Origin: JAFNGF01 sp964567045
Lineage (GTDB): Bacteria; Planctomycetota; Phycisphaerae; Sedimentisphaerales; Anaerobacaceae
DNA length: 48,346 bases
Direction of reading: 5' to 3'
Assembly (NCBI GenBank): GCA_964567045.1
Contig: CAZMLE010000025.1
Span: 1 to 48,346 of the forward strand
Shown here: positions 32,343 to 40,523 of the stretch, piece by piece
Layout of the letters: each line of letters opens with the position of its first letter
How positions within the stretch are numbered: the stretch's first letter is position 1
Notes under the pieces: model-generated
What the model saw: the letters and a program-made list of their open reading frames with translations, nothing else
What the model was told of the DNA's origin: nothing
The model's database searches: none
Made by a program: the position numbers and the translations under genes

Positions 32343-34505
32343 ATGAGCGCTTTCAAGCGGGTATTTAAGTATGTCTGGCCGCAGTGGCCGCGGATCATTG
32401 CAGTTGTCGCCAGCGCAGTAGTTGTCTCTGCTCTTTTATCTCTGAGTCTGGGGACGGTCATACCGTTGCTGAAAGTCATGATGGGCGAGGAGGGCATCCA
32501 TGGGTGGGTGGAAAGAGAAATCAGCGCTTACCGGTACGGCATAATCTTCTCTGTCCCGGAGAAACTGGAATCCGCCGAATCTGGTGTTGCTTGCCCTCTT
32601 CTGGTAACGGACGTTAAGCAGCGCAGCGCCGCAGGAAGGGCAGGGCTGCAAAGGCTCGATACAATTATCGGCGTCAACGGACTTTTGCCTGACCAGCAGC
32701 GCCAAGGGTCCCCGCTTGGCGAGAACCAAAAAATTCCCCGAGGTAAGCTGCTTGAAACACTGGCAACTGCACCGGCGCACACCGACCTGACCATTCAACT
32801 GCGTCGGATCATTAGTGCAGGCTCGGCTGACACTAAAGTCTTAACATTCAATACGGGCACCAAGCCATTTTATGTGGACCATTTGGAGAACTGGCTGAGG
32901 CTCCTGCCGAGGGAACAAACCAGCGAAAACCAAATAAGAGTGGTAATGTTTATTATTCTGGCGGTAGGGGTCGTCACCGTAATTAGATGTCTGGCAAAGT
33001 TCTACCAGGAGTACGTGGCTCAGAAGGTCGTTCAGGTGGCAGTAAATCATTTGAGGGAGGATGCCTTCGGCCACGCCTTGGATATACCCGTCGGATTTTT
33101 TGCAAGTGAGAGGCCAAGTGACACCGTCAGCAGGATTGTTCGCGATACCAGTGTGATGGGAAAGGCCGTCAGCGTCATGCTTGGAAAAGCGCTGCGTGAG
33201 CCGCTGAACGCCCTTCTTATGGTGGTGTTAGCGATGCTCCTGAACTGGCATCTGACCGTGATTTTCTTGTGCGGCGCGCCGCTGGTGCTGGGATTGCTGG
33301 TTGTATTCGGCAGAAAAATGAAGCGTGCCAGCAGGAAGTCGCTGGTGGCCGGCTCCCAAATGCTGGCAAGGCTCCAGGAAGCAATGGCAGGACTTAAAGT
33401 CGTCAAGGTCTACAATCGCCGCGAGTATGAGAAGGAAAGGTTCGAACTGATAAATCGGCGACTGCTAAAGCAGTTACTAAAAATGTCGAAAGTCGACGCT
33501 GCTACCATGCCGGCAATGGAAGTGCTCGGAATGATAGCGGCTTCTGCCGCATTGTTGGTGGGGTCGTACTGGGTTACTGGCGGCCACATGGATGGCAGCA
33601 AATTCATCGGCTTATTGCTTTTGCTGGGCGCCGCTGCTGAGTCGGCACGGAAGACAAGCGATATTTGGAACAAGATACAAGAAGCAAATGCCGCTGCGGA
33701 AAGAGTATTTGCGGTAATAGATACGCCGGTGGAGTATGAAAAGTCCGAGGCGATTGGACTACCGCCCCTGAAAAGGAAAATTGAATTCAAAGATGTAGTA
33801 TTCACTTATCCCGGTGCGGTTGAGCCGGCGTTAAAGGGAATCAGTCTAGTAGTGCCCGCAGGCCACAATGTTGCTATTGTAGGGCCTAACGGCTCAGGTA
33901 AAACCACCTTGGCGAATTTGATACCGAGATTTTACGATCCGGATAGCGGCCAGATTTTGGTAGATGGCACCGACATTCGCGATGCAACATTGAGCAGTCT
34001 CCGGGGCCAGATAAGCATGGTGACACAAAATGTGGTGACATTCAACGACACCATTGCAGCAAATATAGGCTACGGCAAGGATGATGCTGCCAGAGAAGAA
34101 ATCGTTGCTGCGGCCCAGCGCGCGTTTGCCCACGAATTTATTAGTCTGCTGCCTGATGGATATGACACGGTGATCGGCGAGCACGGCGCCGGGCTCAGCG
34201 GTGGGCAATTGCAGAGAATTGTCATCGCCCGGGCAATTCTTAAGAACCCATCAATCCTGATTTTCGATGAAGCAACCAGTCAGGTTGACGCCGACAGCGA
34301 AGCTAAAATAAGAGACGCTATCGAGGAAATTATGCAGGATAGAACCACTTTTATAATCGCCCACAGATTCAGCACCGTTGTTAACGCAGATGTGATAGTG
34401 GTAATGGATGGCGGGCAAATTGTCGCTCAGGGCCGGCACGATGAGCTGCTGGCGAATTGCCCACAGTATCAAAGTCTATGTGAAACGCAGCTTGTAAAGG
34501 CGTGA
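32343..34505 (+). CDS. MsbA-like ABC exporter with PDZ-like domain in the TM1-TM2 loop
   Basis: 720 residues, against about 580 for a plain half-size exporter. TM1 is about 17-42. Residues about 85-155 resemble a PDZ domain (LLVTDVKQRSAAGRAGLQRL then DTIIGVNG and a final LTIQLRR strand). TM2 is about 200-222 (VVMFIILAVGVVTVIRCLAK). Further TM segments lie at about 280-325 and 395-430. The nucleotide-binding domain has Walker A GPNGSGKT (514-521), Q-loop MVTQN, signature LSGGQLQR, Walker B ILIFDEAT and H-loop IIAHR. It probably works as a homodimer exporting a lipid or glycolipid. The extra domain would face the periplasm. GH130 follows after 55 nt. Confidence 0.92.
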   Translation: MSAFKRVFKYVWPQWPRIIAVVASAVVVSALLSLSLGTVIPLLKVMMGEEGIHGWVEREISAYRYGIIFSVPEKLESAESGVACPLLVTDVKQRSAAGRAGLQRLDTIIGVNGLLPDQQRQGSPLGENQKIPRGKLLETLATAPAHTDLTIQLRRIISAGSADTKVLTFNTGTKPFYVDHLENWLRLLPREQTSENQIRVVMFIILAVGVVTVIRCLAKFYQEYVAQKVVQVAVNHLREDAFGHALDIPVGFFASERPSDTVSRIVRDTSVMGKAVSVMLGKALREPLNALLMVVLAMLLNWHLTVIFLCGAPLVLGLLVVFGRKMKRASRKSLVAGSQMLARLQEAMAGLKVVKVYNRREYEKERFELINRRLLKQLLKMSKVDAATMPAMEVLGMIAASAALLVGSYWVTGGHMDGSKFIGLLLLLGAAAESARKTSDIWNKIQEANAAAERVFAVIDTPVEYEKSEAIGLPPLKRKIEFKDVVFTYPGAVEPALKGISLVVPAGHNVAIVGPNGSGKTTLANLIPRFYDPDSGQILVDGTDIRDATLSSLRGQISMVTQNVVTFNDTIAANIGYGKDDAAREEIVAAAQRAFAHEFISLLPDGYDTVIGEHGAGLSGGQLQRIVIARAILKNPSILIFDEATSQVDADSEAKIRDAIEEIMQDRTTFIIAHRFSTVVNADVIVVMDGGQIVAQGRHDELLANCPQYQSLCETQLVKA

Positions 34506-34560
34506 GAAATAAACTTACTGGTGGGCGTATACGGATGTTTGGTATCTCGGAATCTGGTTT

Positions 34561-35520
34561 ATGGCTGAACTGTCACGGGAACAAAAAGCGCACGACCTCT
34601 TCAAGAAGTTTGATGGCAATCCTATATTAACGCCCGAAGATTGGTCCTACCCAGCCAATGCAGTGTTTAACCCTGGCGCAGCGAAGCTGAACGCCGAGAC
34701 GCTGCTGTTGGTGCGTGTCGAGGACATGCGAGGTTTTTCGCACTTGACCGTTGCCCGCAGTGCAGACGGATTGACGAACTGGGAGGTTGATCCCACGCCG
34801 ACTCTTGAAGCCGACCAGAGCTCACGGGAAGAAATGTGGGGCCTGGAAGACCCTCGCATTGTTTGGCTCCAAGAGCAAAAGCAATTTGCCGTGACCTACG
34901 TCTCTTTCAGCGAGGGCGGCCCAGTTGTTTCACTGGCGATCACCAAAAACTTCCGGACTTTTGCCCGGCTGGGTACGCTTTTACCACCCGAAGACAAAGA
35001 TGCCTGTCTGTTTCCTCGCAGATTCAACGCGCGATTTGCCCTGATTCACCGCCCTATCGTTCGAGGCGAGGCGCATATCTGGCTGAGTTTCTCACCCGAC
35101 CTGAAGCACTGGGGCGACCATCAACTGTTGATCAGAACCAGAGCCGGCTACTGGGACTGTCACAGAGTGGGTCTGGCTTGTCAGCCCATAGAGACGCCAC
35201 AGGGTTGGTTGCTGTTTTATCACGGCGTACGCAGTACAACTGCAGGACAGATATACCGTGTCGGCCTGGCGCTTCTCGATCTGAACGCGCCATGGAAGGT
35301 CCTGTGTCGAAGTGACGAATGGGTCTTGGGTCCAGGGACATATTATGAACGGGTCGGCGATGTAGGCGGAGTGGTATTCCCGACCGGCGCAGTAGTTCAC
35401 AAAGAGATCGATCAGCTAAATCTGTATTATGGCGCCGCTGACTGTACTGTTGCCGTCGCTACAGCTAAGCTAAGTGACGTTCTTGACTATATCGTGTCCT
35501 GCCCCCCGGCGGAAGAGTAA
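34561..35520 (+). CDS. GH130 family phosphorylase/hydrolase
   Basis: 319 residues, normal length for the five-bladed propeller family. Motifs: FDGNPILTPEDWSYPANAVF, LLVRVEDMRGFSHLTVARS, EEMWGLEDPRIVWL (the Asp of ED-PR is the usual general acid), CLFPRRFNARFALIHRP (phosphate-contacting Arg/His region), YWDCHRVG and YHGVR. GH130 enzymes phosphorolyse beta-1,4- or beta-1,2-mannosides. Members without the phosphate pocket hydrolyse them. The FPRR and HR residues favour a phosphorylase, at moderate confidence. No signal peptide. It follows the ABC exporter in the same direction with a weak ribosome site. Confidence 0.92.
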   Translation: MAELSREQKAHDLFKKFDGNPILTPEDWSYPANAVFNPGAAKLNAETLLLVRVEDMRGFSHLTVARSADGLTNWEVDPTPTLEADQSSREEMWGLEDPRIVWLQEQKQFAVTYVSFSEGGPVVSLAITKNFRTFARLGTLLPPEDKDACLFPRRFNARFALIHRPIVRGEAHIWLSFSPDLKHWGDHQLLIRTRAGYWDCHRVGLACQPIETPQGWLLFYHGVRSTTAGQIYRVGLALLDLNAPWKVLCRSDEWVLGPGTYYERVGDVGGVVFPTGAVVHKEIDQLNLYYGAADCTVAVATAKLSDVLDYIVSCPPAEE

Positions 35521-35610
35521 ATAGTACACAATACGTCCCGTCCAGCCTGTGTCTGCCAATTTAACAAAGTAAATGCCTTGACAATTATCTCAATTAACAG
35601 ACACGAGGGC

Positions 35611-35647
35611 AAAAAAAGCCAGATTCATTATACAACAGAATCTGGCT
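35611..35647 (-). terminator. Intrinsic terminator, minus-strand direction
   Basis: AGCCAGATTC and GAATCTGGCT form a perfect 10-bp stem with an 11-nt loop. On the minus strand the stem is followed by seven T. It would end transcripts coming from the UDG side, though UDG stops about 500 nt earlier. Confidence 0.6.
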
Positions 35648-35660
35648 TCGGAGGAGGGTG

Positions 35661-35699
35661 ATGAAAAGCTATTTGTTGGCCTGTAAAAGCACAGATTAA
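35661..35699 (+). CDS. Possible 12-residue leader peptide
   Basis: ATG preceded by GGAGGAGGGTG encodes MKSYLLACKSTD. The ribosome site is among the strongest in the window, yet the frame ends after 12 codons, between one hairpin upstream and a terminator-like hairpin downstream. It may be a leader peptide, a short membrane peptide or chance. Confidence 0.3.
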   Translation: MKSYLLACKSTD

Positions 35700-35795
35700 A
35701 TAATTTCAGTTAATGTCTAATAAGATAATCGAATAACTGGCAGAGATTTCTTTAGCGAAAAAGGAGAAATCACAAAAAAAATATACTACTTCCTT

Positions 35796-35837
35796 CAGGA
35801 GTTCAAGCGCCTATTTAAGCGAATCCTGTTTTTTTTT
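35796..35837 (+). terminator. Intrinsic terminator-like hairpin, plus strand
   Basis: CAGGA(G)TTC pairs with GAATCCTG (8 bp with one bulge), followed by nine T. It could end transcription from GH130 or from a small RNA starting after 35578. Confidence 0.5.
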
Positions 35838-36149
35838 GCGACCTCCTCTCAAACTCTTCGGCTCGCGGCCTATAACCAATCTATTTTACTGCTGATAGAC
35901 AAATTTTGTTCTTATATTTTAACTGAAAAGCTGTTACTTGTTTGGTGATGCGCATGTGCTGGGTCCAGTTCCAGTTACTCTCCTGGCTGTGCGCTTCAGC
36001 CGGTAAGCACCGCCGTTGTATGTCGTGAGCGTCCTGAATTCACACTTAGCCAGTGGCGCATCTTCCCCATCTTGACGGTGCCATAAAGCTGATGGCGGGC
36101 CGCATCGTGGAAATAATGCTCCGGAGGTGCAGCGAAGGTGTCTTTGTGC

Positions 36150-36875
36150 TTACTCCGGCACTGGCAGACCAAGTTCGGCGAGCACCTTTTTCATATCCTC
36201 CCAGACCAGTCTGCGATTTTCTTGTGAGTAATTTCGCAGTAGATAAGCAGGGTGAAAGGTTGCGATAAGCTTCATTGGCGGCCTGCCAATGCCGGCATAG
36301 TATTCGAGGAATTGGCCGCGTATTTCGCCTATGGCCTTATTGGTGTTTAACAGCGTCCGGGCTGCGTGTGCACCCAGCGCGACAATAATCTCAGGATTCA
36401 TAAGCTCTATTTGTCTTTGTATGTAAGGCAGACAGCTTATTACTTCATCGGGTCGCGGGTCGCGGTTTTCCGGCGGGCGACATTTCAAGATATTGCCTAT
36501 CCAGACGTCGCTTCGTTTCAGTCCACAGGCTTTGATAATCTTATCCAGCAGTTGGCCAGCCCTTCCGACGAAGGGTCGGCCCTGAGCGTCTTCATCGGCC
36601 CCCGGTGCTTCGCCTACGAACATTATGCGGGCACGCGGACTGCCTTCGCCGGGCACTGAATTAGTTCGCAATGAGCCAAGGTCGCATTTGCGGCAGCGAT
36701 CAACCTCATTGGCGATTTTTTCAAGCTCCCTTGTGGTCTCAGCGGCAGATGCGCTACTATCTTGCTCCGGTTGTTCGGGCGATTCGGTTTTGCCCTTGAC
36801 GGCAAAGCCGGTGAAAAACTGCTCCATCTCAAGGTGCTGGCGAACGACTTTGCCGATGTCTACGTCCTGTTTCAT
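36150..36875 (-). CDS. Uracil-DNA glycosylase, family 4 (Fe-S)
   Basis: 241 residues from MKQDVDIG at 36875. A start 7 codons earlier is possible. It removes uracil from DNA in base excision repair. The four cluster cysteines are present: C-x2-C in CRKCDLG, and C-x15-C from LKCRPPENR to ISCLPY. Active-site motifs are GEAPGADEDAQGRPFVGRAG and HPAYLLR. The N-terminal region before CRKC (about 65 residues, Ser/Glu/Gln-rich) is a typical variable linker. The gene stands alone, convergent with the non-coding stretch. Confidence 0.95.
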   Translation of the reverse strand: MKQDVDIGKVVRQHLEMEQFFTGFAVKGKTESPEQPEQDSSASAAETTRELEKIANEVDRCRKCDLGSLRTNSVPGEGSPRARIMFVGEAPGADEDAQGRPFVGRAGQLLDKIIKACGLKRSDVWIGNILKCRPPENRDPRPDEVISCLPYIQRQIELMNPEIIVALGAHAARTLLNTNKAIGEIRGQFLEYYAGIGRPPMKLIATFHPAYLLRNYSQENRRLVWEDMKKVLAELGLPVPE

Positions 36876-37045
36876 CACAAAAAATTTTAGCAGCATCTTT
36901 CAATCAAGCAAGAAAAAGATTGAGTTGCACAAACACTCTCCGGCTTCGCCGCCAGGATTAGTTTATTTGATGGTTTGTATCAGCATTTTTCGTAAGCGCA
37001 GGCTGTTTCTGAATGTAGAATAGATAGAGAAAGCAGGCTGGACCA

Positions 37046-37651
37046 ATGATCAAGAAGAGTGGATTCCAAATCATGATGCCTCCACGTGAAGAAAAGGCTA
37101 AACAAGATATGTGGCAAGATAAGTGCTGCCACACCTGGGAAATGGTTAATATTGCGTGCGGTCTAATCGTAATGAAGAAATGTTTTCATTGCGGCAAGGT
37201 CTCAGCATGTTTTTGTTTCCACAATGAACCGCCTTTGGAGGAATGTCACGAGGAAGGGCATTTTTGGAACTTTGTGGAGGATGATGCAACATTTCATTTC
37301 GACCTGAAGTGTATCCGGTGTGGCAGTGTGATCAAGCTGGCTGAATTAGTGGGGCTGATGATGTGTACAGGATGTGACCCGATTTGTGAAGTTGATGTTC
37401 TCAGGCGAAAACTTTCACCACAAGGCATAGGGACTTGCGTCGCCTTGGGACGCTGCCCGGTTGACGAGCGTAAACCACTTGACCCGGAGAAGATTTCTAT
37501 TCTGCAAGAGTACTTTGACCAGCAGGGCGAATCCTTAAGGTGCAGAATCAAAATTGTTCCCCATCAGATGGTGCGAAACATCGAGAACTGTTATGCGGAG
37601 GTAATTAGAGAGCCTAATAGTCTTTTCGCAGCTTCTGCTGCGGAAAAGTAA
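37046..37651 (+). CDS. Unknown Cys-rich protein, probable zinc-ribbon type
   Basis: 201 residues. I do not recognise the family. Visible features: CC at 27-28, C-x2-C at 46/49 (CFHC), C-x-C at 55/57, Cys67, C-x2-C at 89/92 (CIRC) and C-x2-C at 107/110 (CTGC), with many His and Cys between, which suggests two treble-clef or ribbon zinc sites. The C-terminal about 80 residues contain no metal motif and include LGRCPVDERKPLDPEKISIL. No signal peptide or membrane segment. The start has only a weak ribosome site, and M10/M11 are alternatives. It stands alone, convergent with the PPDK-like gene, 40 nt apart. Confidence 0.7.
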   Translation: MIKKSGFQIMMPPREEKAKQDMWQDKCCHTWEMVNIACGLIVMKKCFHCGKVSACFCFHNEPPLEECHEEGHFWNFVEDDATFHFDLKCIRCGSVIKLAELVGLMMCTGCDPICEVDVLRRKLSPQGIGTCVALGRCPVDERKPLDPEKISILQEYFDQQGESLRCRIKIVPHQMVRNIENCYAEVIREPNSLFAASAAEK

Positions 37652-37691
37652 CCGCCGGTCCACCCATTTCCGGCGTACCGCACCACGGCCC

Positions 37692-40274
37692 TTATGTGAA
37701 AAAGCAGACCAATTTCTGAGACACCACATCGGACAAAATGCGTAGATTCTGTTGGCCGATTTCACAGACTTTGACAACATGGGCATACTTACTGCTTTCC
37801 GGCACCAAAGCAGCCAGCCGATTTGGCATTTCTAAAAGCCGATCTTTATTGAAAATGACTCCTGTCTTCTGAGGGAAAAGGGCCACATAAAAGATGTCCG
37901 TCTCGACAAGGTCCTGGAAGAAATGTGTGCCGAACGAGAGTTCGGGCATCAGGTTTCCACCTTCATAAGCCATCTCCACCAGTACGGCGATTTGATTGAT
38001 TTCATGGAAGCCAACAGGGACGCCCAAACTTGGGGTTGTTGTGCCCCATCTGCCCGGCCCAAACAGAATCGTGGGTTCTGCTTCCTTATCGGTTATTTGC
38101 CTATTCAGTTTTCCAACGAGCCTGGCTACGTCATACTTCTGAGATAAAGGTAATTGGATGTAGGCCTCCGGCTCGACATAGATGATCTTTCTAAGATTTT
38201 GAGCAATGCTGCCTCCCATAAAGTACTGCTCGCACTGGAATAGAACTTTTTGTGAGTCGATATGTGCGGGGATTTGTACGCGTGCCTGTCGACCCTTTGT
38301 CTGTAGCGGCCTACATTGAAGCAAGTTGATGACGAGTCCCTGGTCCTGCGTGAAGTTGACTGTGAACTCGATGTCAACGGGATATTGGTAATAATTTTCC
38401 AGAGTCTTGAGCATTTTCTGCATGATTTGAGTAAACGGGGTGTCCGTGAGGAGCTTTTCGAATGTAAGCAGCCAGTACTCCTGGTTATCACCCAGCTCCC
38501 TCGCTCTTCCGGTCAGTTCTGCATCTCTAACAGCGACCAGGTCTGTCTTGATCTCAAGTCCTTGGTTAAACAGTTTCTGCAAGGGAACTGTCTTTAGCGT
38601 ATTGTCTCTGATATCAAGCAGGTCAACGTGGTTTTGCGAGTACTTTCTGATATCGTCCAGTCCGGCAAGAGGCCTGGTCAGAGGCGCATCCAGAGCAACG
38701 ATTCTGGGATAGTCATCCTCAACGCGGTTGACCGCTCTGGTGCCAAGGCCCAGAACCAGCCTCAGCATGCCGGCTTTGGGGTCAAGCTGGGGATTCCAAA
38801 CAAACGTGTTGTGAGAGACACCGACTCCGGCAAGGTCCGGCAGGAAATAGCCGTTACGATGTGAACCGGAAACCCGCTGGATAAGCAGGGCCATCTGCTC
38901 ATCCTGCTGGTCCAGCCCTCTTTGAAGGCGATACGTCAGAGCGCCTTCATTCATGGTGCTTGCGTATACCCTACGCACGGCATTTTCAAATTGGGCATAG
39001 CGCTGTTCGGGGCTTCCCTGGTTGACGCAAAAGAGACTTTCATATTTGCCGGCAAAGGCGTTTCCAAAGGCATCCTCCAGCAGACTGCTGGAGCGAACGA
39101 TAATCGGTGACTGACCAAAATATTCTATCATCTCCTGAAACTGTTCGCGAATTTGGTCGGGGAATTTGCCGTTTAGTAGTCTTTCCTTCAACTCAGCAGC
39201 GATTTTGAAATACCCTTGTTTGGTCTTTTGCTCCGTGCGCAACTTCCAGCAGCCGTTCTCCACTATGTAGGTGTAGAAGACGTCCGAGCCTACATAGAAT
39301 GAGTCATGAGGTTCCATATGCGACTTGAAATTAACTGATTCATCTGTTGCGATAATCTTGTTGGCAAGGAGCATACCTACGGCTTTGCCGCCGATGAATC
39401 CTGTTCCAATCATCCTCTTTTTGATATTGACCAGGTCTTCAAGTGTGAATTGTCTTTGGGCGAGCGATAAAATTCTTTGTTCGCGGCCGATCATTATTCT
39501 GCAAAGTCGATCTATCATTAGCCTTTTGTCTTCTTCAGAGGCTGTGGCTGTTTGTGATAGTTCTTCGGCCTGCATGAACAGGCGGTCCCAGTAATCCAGG
39601 GCCCTTTGGGCAAGCTCCATGCCTTTTATTGATATGTAAGAAATCAGCTTTGCCGCGTCGACGCTGCTGGTGATTGGAACGAATCTGTCGTCCTTCAATA
39701 AGTGCGGCAGAAACATCATCGCAGAATAGCGCTGCCAGACTTTCAAAGGGTGTATGCAAAAATTCCCATCCAGATTGTATAGGTCCAGCAAAAGCTGTGT
39801 CGTTTCACGTATTCGGGCGATCGTTTTGGAAGAGTGGTTGTTTCGCAGCAGCGCAAAGTATGCAATTGTGTCCAATTCGTACAAATACGGGCAGGTAATA
39901 GCGAAAAAGTTGCCTATCATCAAGTCTGTTGCCCAGGCGGTCAGTAAGTCGGACAGGCAATCGAAGACATAAAAAACCTCTCTTCCTTCGGCAGAGACTA
40001 TGTTATGCACCTGTGTGGAGAATGTCTCAAAACCGCTGCCCGCGTCGAGATTGTAGGTGGTGACGTTCGAGCCGTCTTCAATAAGAGGTGCATGATCGGC
40101 GAATCTCATATAGAGCACTTTGTGCCCGTCCTGGACCGCCTTTCTGACGTAAGGAGTAACAAAGCTGCGATAGTCGTCGACATGGTCGACCTGCCAAACG
40201 ACATTGTCGCCCTTACGCAGACCGGTTATTACCGCGTCCAAACCTTCCAGACCCGTGCTTGCCCAGGCTGCCAT
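37692..40274 (-). CDS. KaiC/RecA-like domain fused to PEP/pyruvate-binding (PPDK N-terminal) domain
   Basis: 860 residues from ATG 40274 (MAAWASTGLEGLDAVITGLR). A frame to 40358 lacks a ribosome site. Residues about 1-230 look like a KaiC/RecA fold (STGLEGLD, KGDNVVWQVDHVDDY where Walker A would be, and VFYVFDCLSDL as a Walker B-like strand), but the GKT lysine is absent. Residues about 300-680 are the ATP-grasp PEP/pyruvate-binding domain of PPDK/PEP synthase: GFIGGKAVGMLLA, IIVRSSSLLEDAFGNAFAGK, and E-F-T-V-N-F at the ATP-site end. No phospho-His swivel domain or PEP TIM barrel follows. The last about 150 residues are of unknown type. Probably a regulatory or nucleotide-sensing protein, not a complete PPDK. 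Confidence 0.85.
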   Translation of the reverse strand: MAAWASTGLEGLDAVITGLRKGDNVVWQVDHVDDYRSFVTPYVRKAVQDGHKVLYMRFADHAPLIEDGSNVTTYNLDAGSGFETFSTQVHNIVSAEGREVFYVFDCLSDLLTAWATDLMIGNFFAITCPYLYELDTIAYFALLRNNHSSKTIARIRETTQLLLDLYNLDGNFCIHPLKVWQRYSAMMFLPHLLKDDRFVPITSSVDAAKLISYISIKGMELAQRALDYWDRLFMQAEELSQTATASEEDKRLMIDRLCRIMIGREQRILSLAQRQFTLEDLVNIKKRMIGTGFIGGKAVGMLLANKIIATDESVNFKSHMEPHDSFYVGSDVFYTYIVENGCWKLRTEQKTKQGYFKIAAELKERLLNGKFPDQIREQFQEMIEYFGQSPIIVRSSSLLEDAFGNAFAGKYESLFCVNQGSPEQRYAQFENAVRRVYASTMNEGALTYRLQRGLDQQDEQMALLIQRVSGSHRNGYFLPDLAGVGVSHNTFVWNPQLDPKAGMLRLVLGLGTRAVNRVEDDYPRIVALDAPLTRPLAGLDDIRKYSQNHVDLLDIRDNTLKTVPLQKLFNQGLEIKTDLVAVRDAELTGRARELGDNQEYWLLTFEKLLTDTPFTQIMQKMLKTLENYYQYPVDIEFTVNFTQDQGLVINLLQCRPLQTKGRQARVQIPAHIDSQKVLFQCEQYFMGGSIAQNLRKIIYVEPEAYIQLPLSQKYDVARLVGKLNRQITDKEAEPTILFGPGRWGTTTPSLGVPVGFHEINQIAVLVEMAYEGGNLMPELSFGTHFFQDLVETDIFYVALFPQKTGVIFNKDRLLEMPNRLAALVPESSKYAHVVKVCEIGQQNLRILSDVVSQKLVCFFT

Positions 40275-40523
40275 GATAGTGTCTCTTTTTCTGTATTGTT
40301 TGTGCCCGGCTGTTTGAAAACCAATAGCCCGAACGCCATTGCTCGCAGGCAAATCCATTATCTATTGGATTGGGCCAGCAAACAACCTGGCGTTTTCAAG
40401 TTCCGTAGCTGAGCTTGGTGGGCTGATAACGTCAGAGCGCGCAACCGGCTGAGTAAGACAGCCAAGCAATTGGGTGTCCCCTTTTGTCATTCGTAGCCGG
40501 CAATTTCTATTAGAGATGCGAAA

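Larger units (their letters stand above)
35521..36149. other. 630-bp stretch without a conventional gene
   Basis: It contains TTGACA at 35578-35583 without a clear -10 element, a 10-bp hairpin (35617-35647), a strong ribosome site with a 12-codon frame (35661-35699), a hairpin with a T run (35796-35837) and then about 310 bp (35838-36149) with no frame or repeat that could be assigned. Composition is more AT-rich than the genes on either side. Confidence 0.6.

Noticed and set aside
37692..40274. Complete pyruvate phosphate dikinase or PEP synthase
   Set aside because: Only the ATP-grasp (PPDK N-terminal) part is present. The phospho-His swivel and PEP-binding barrel are missing.
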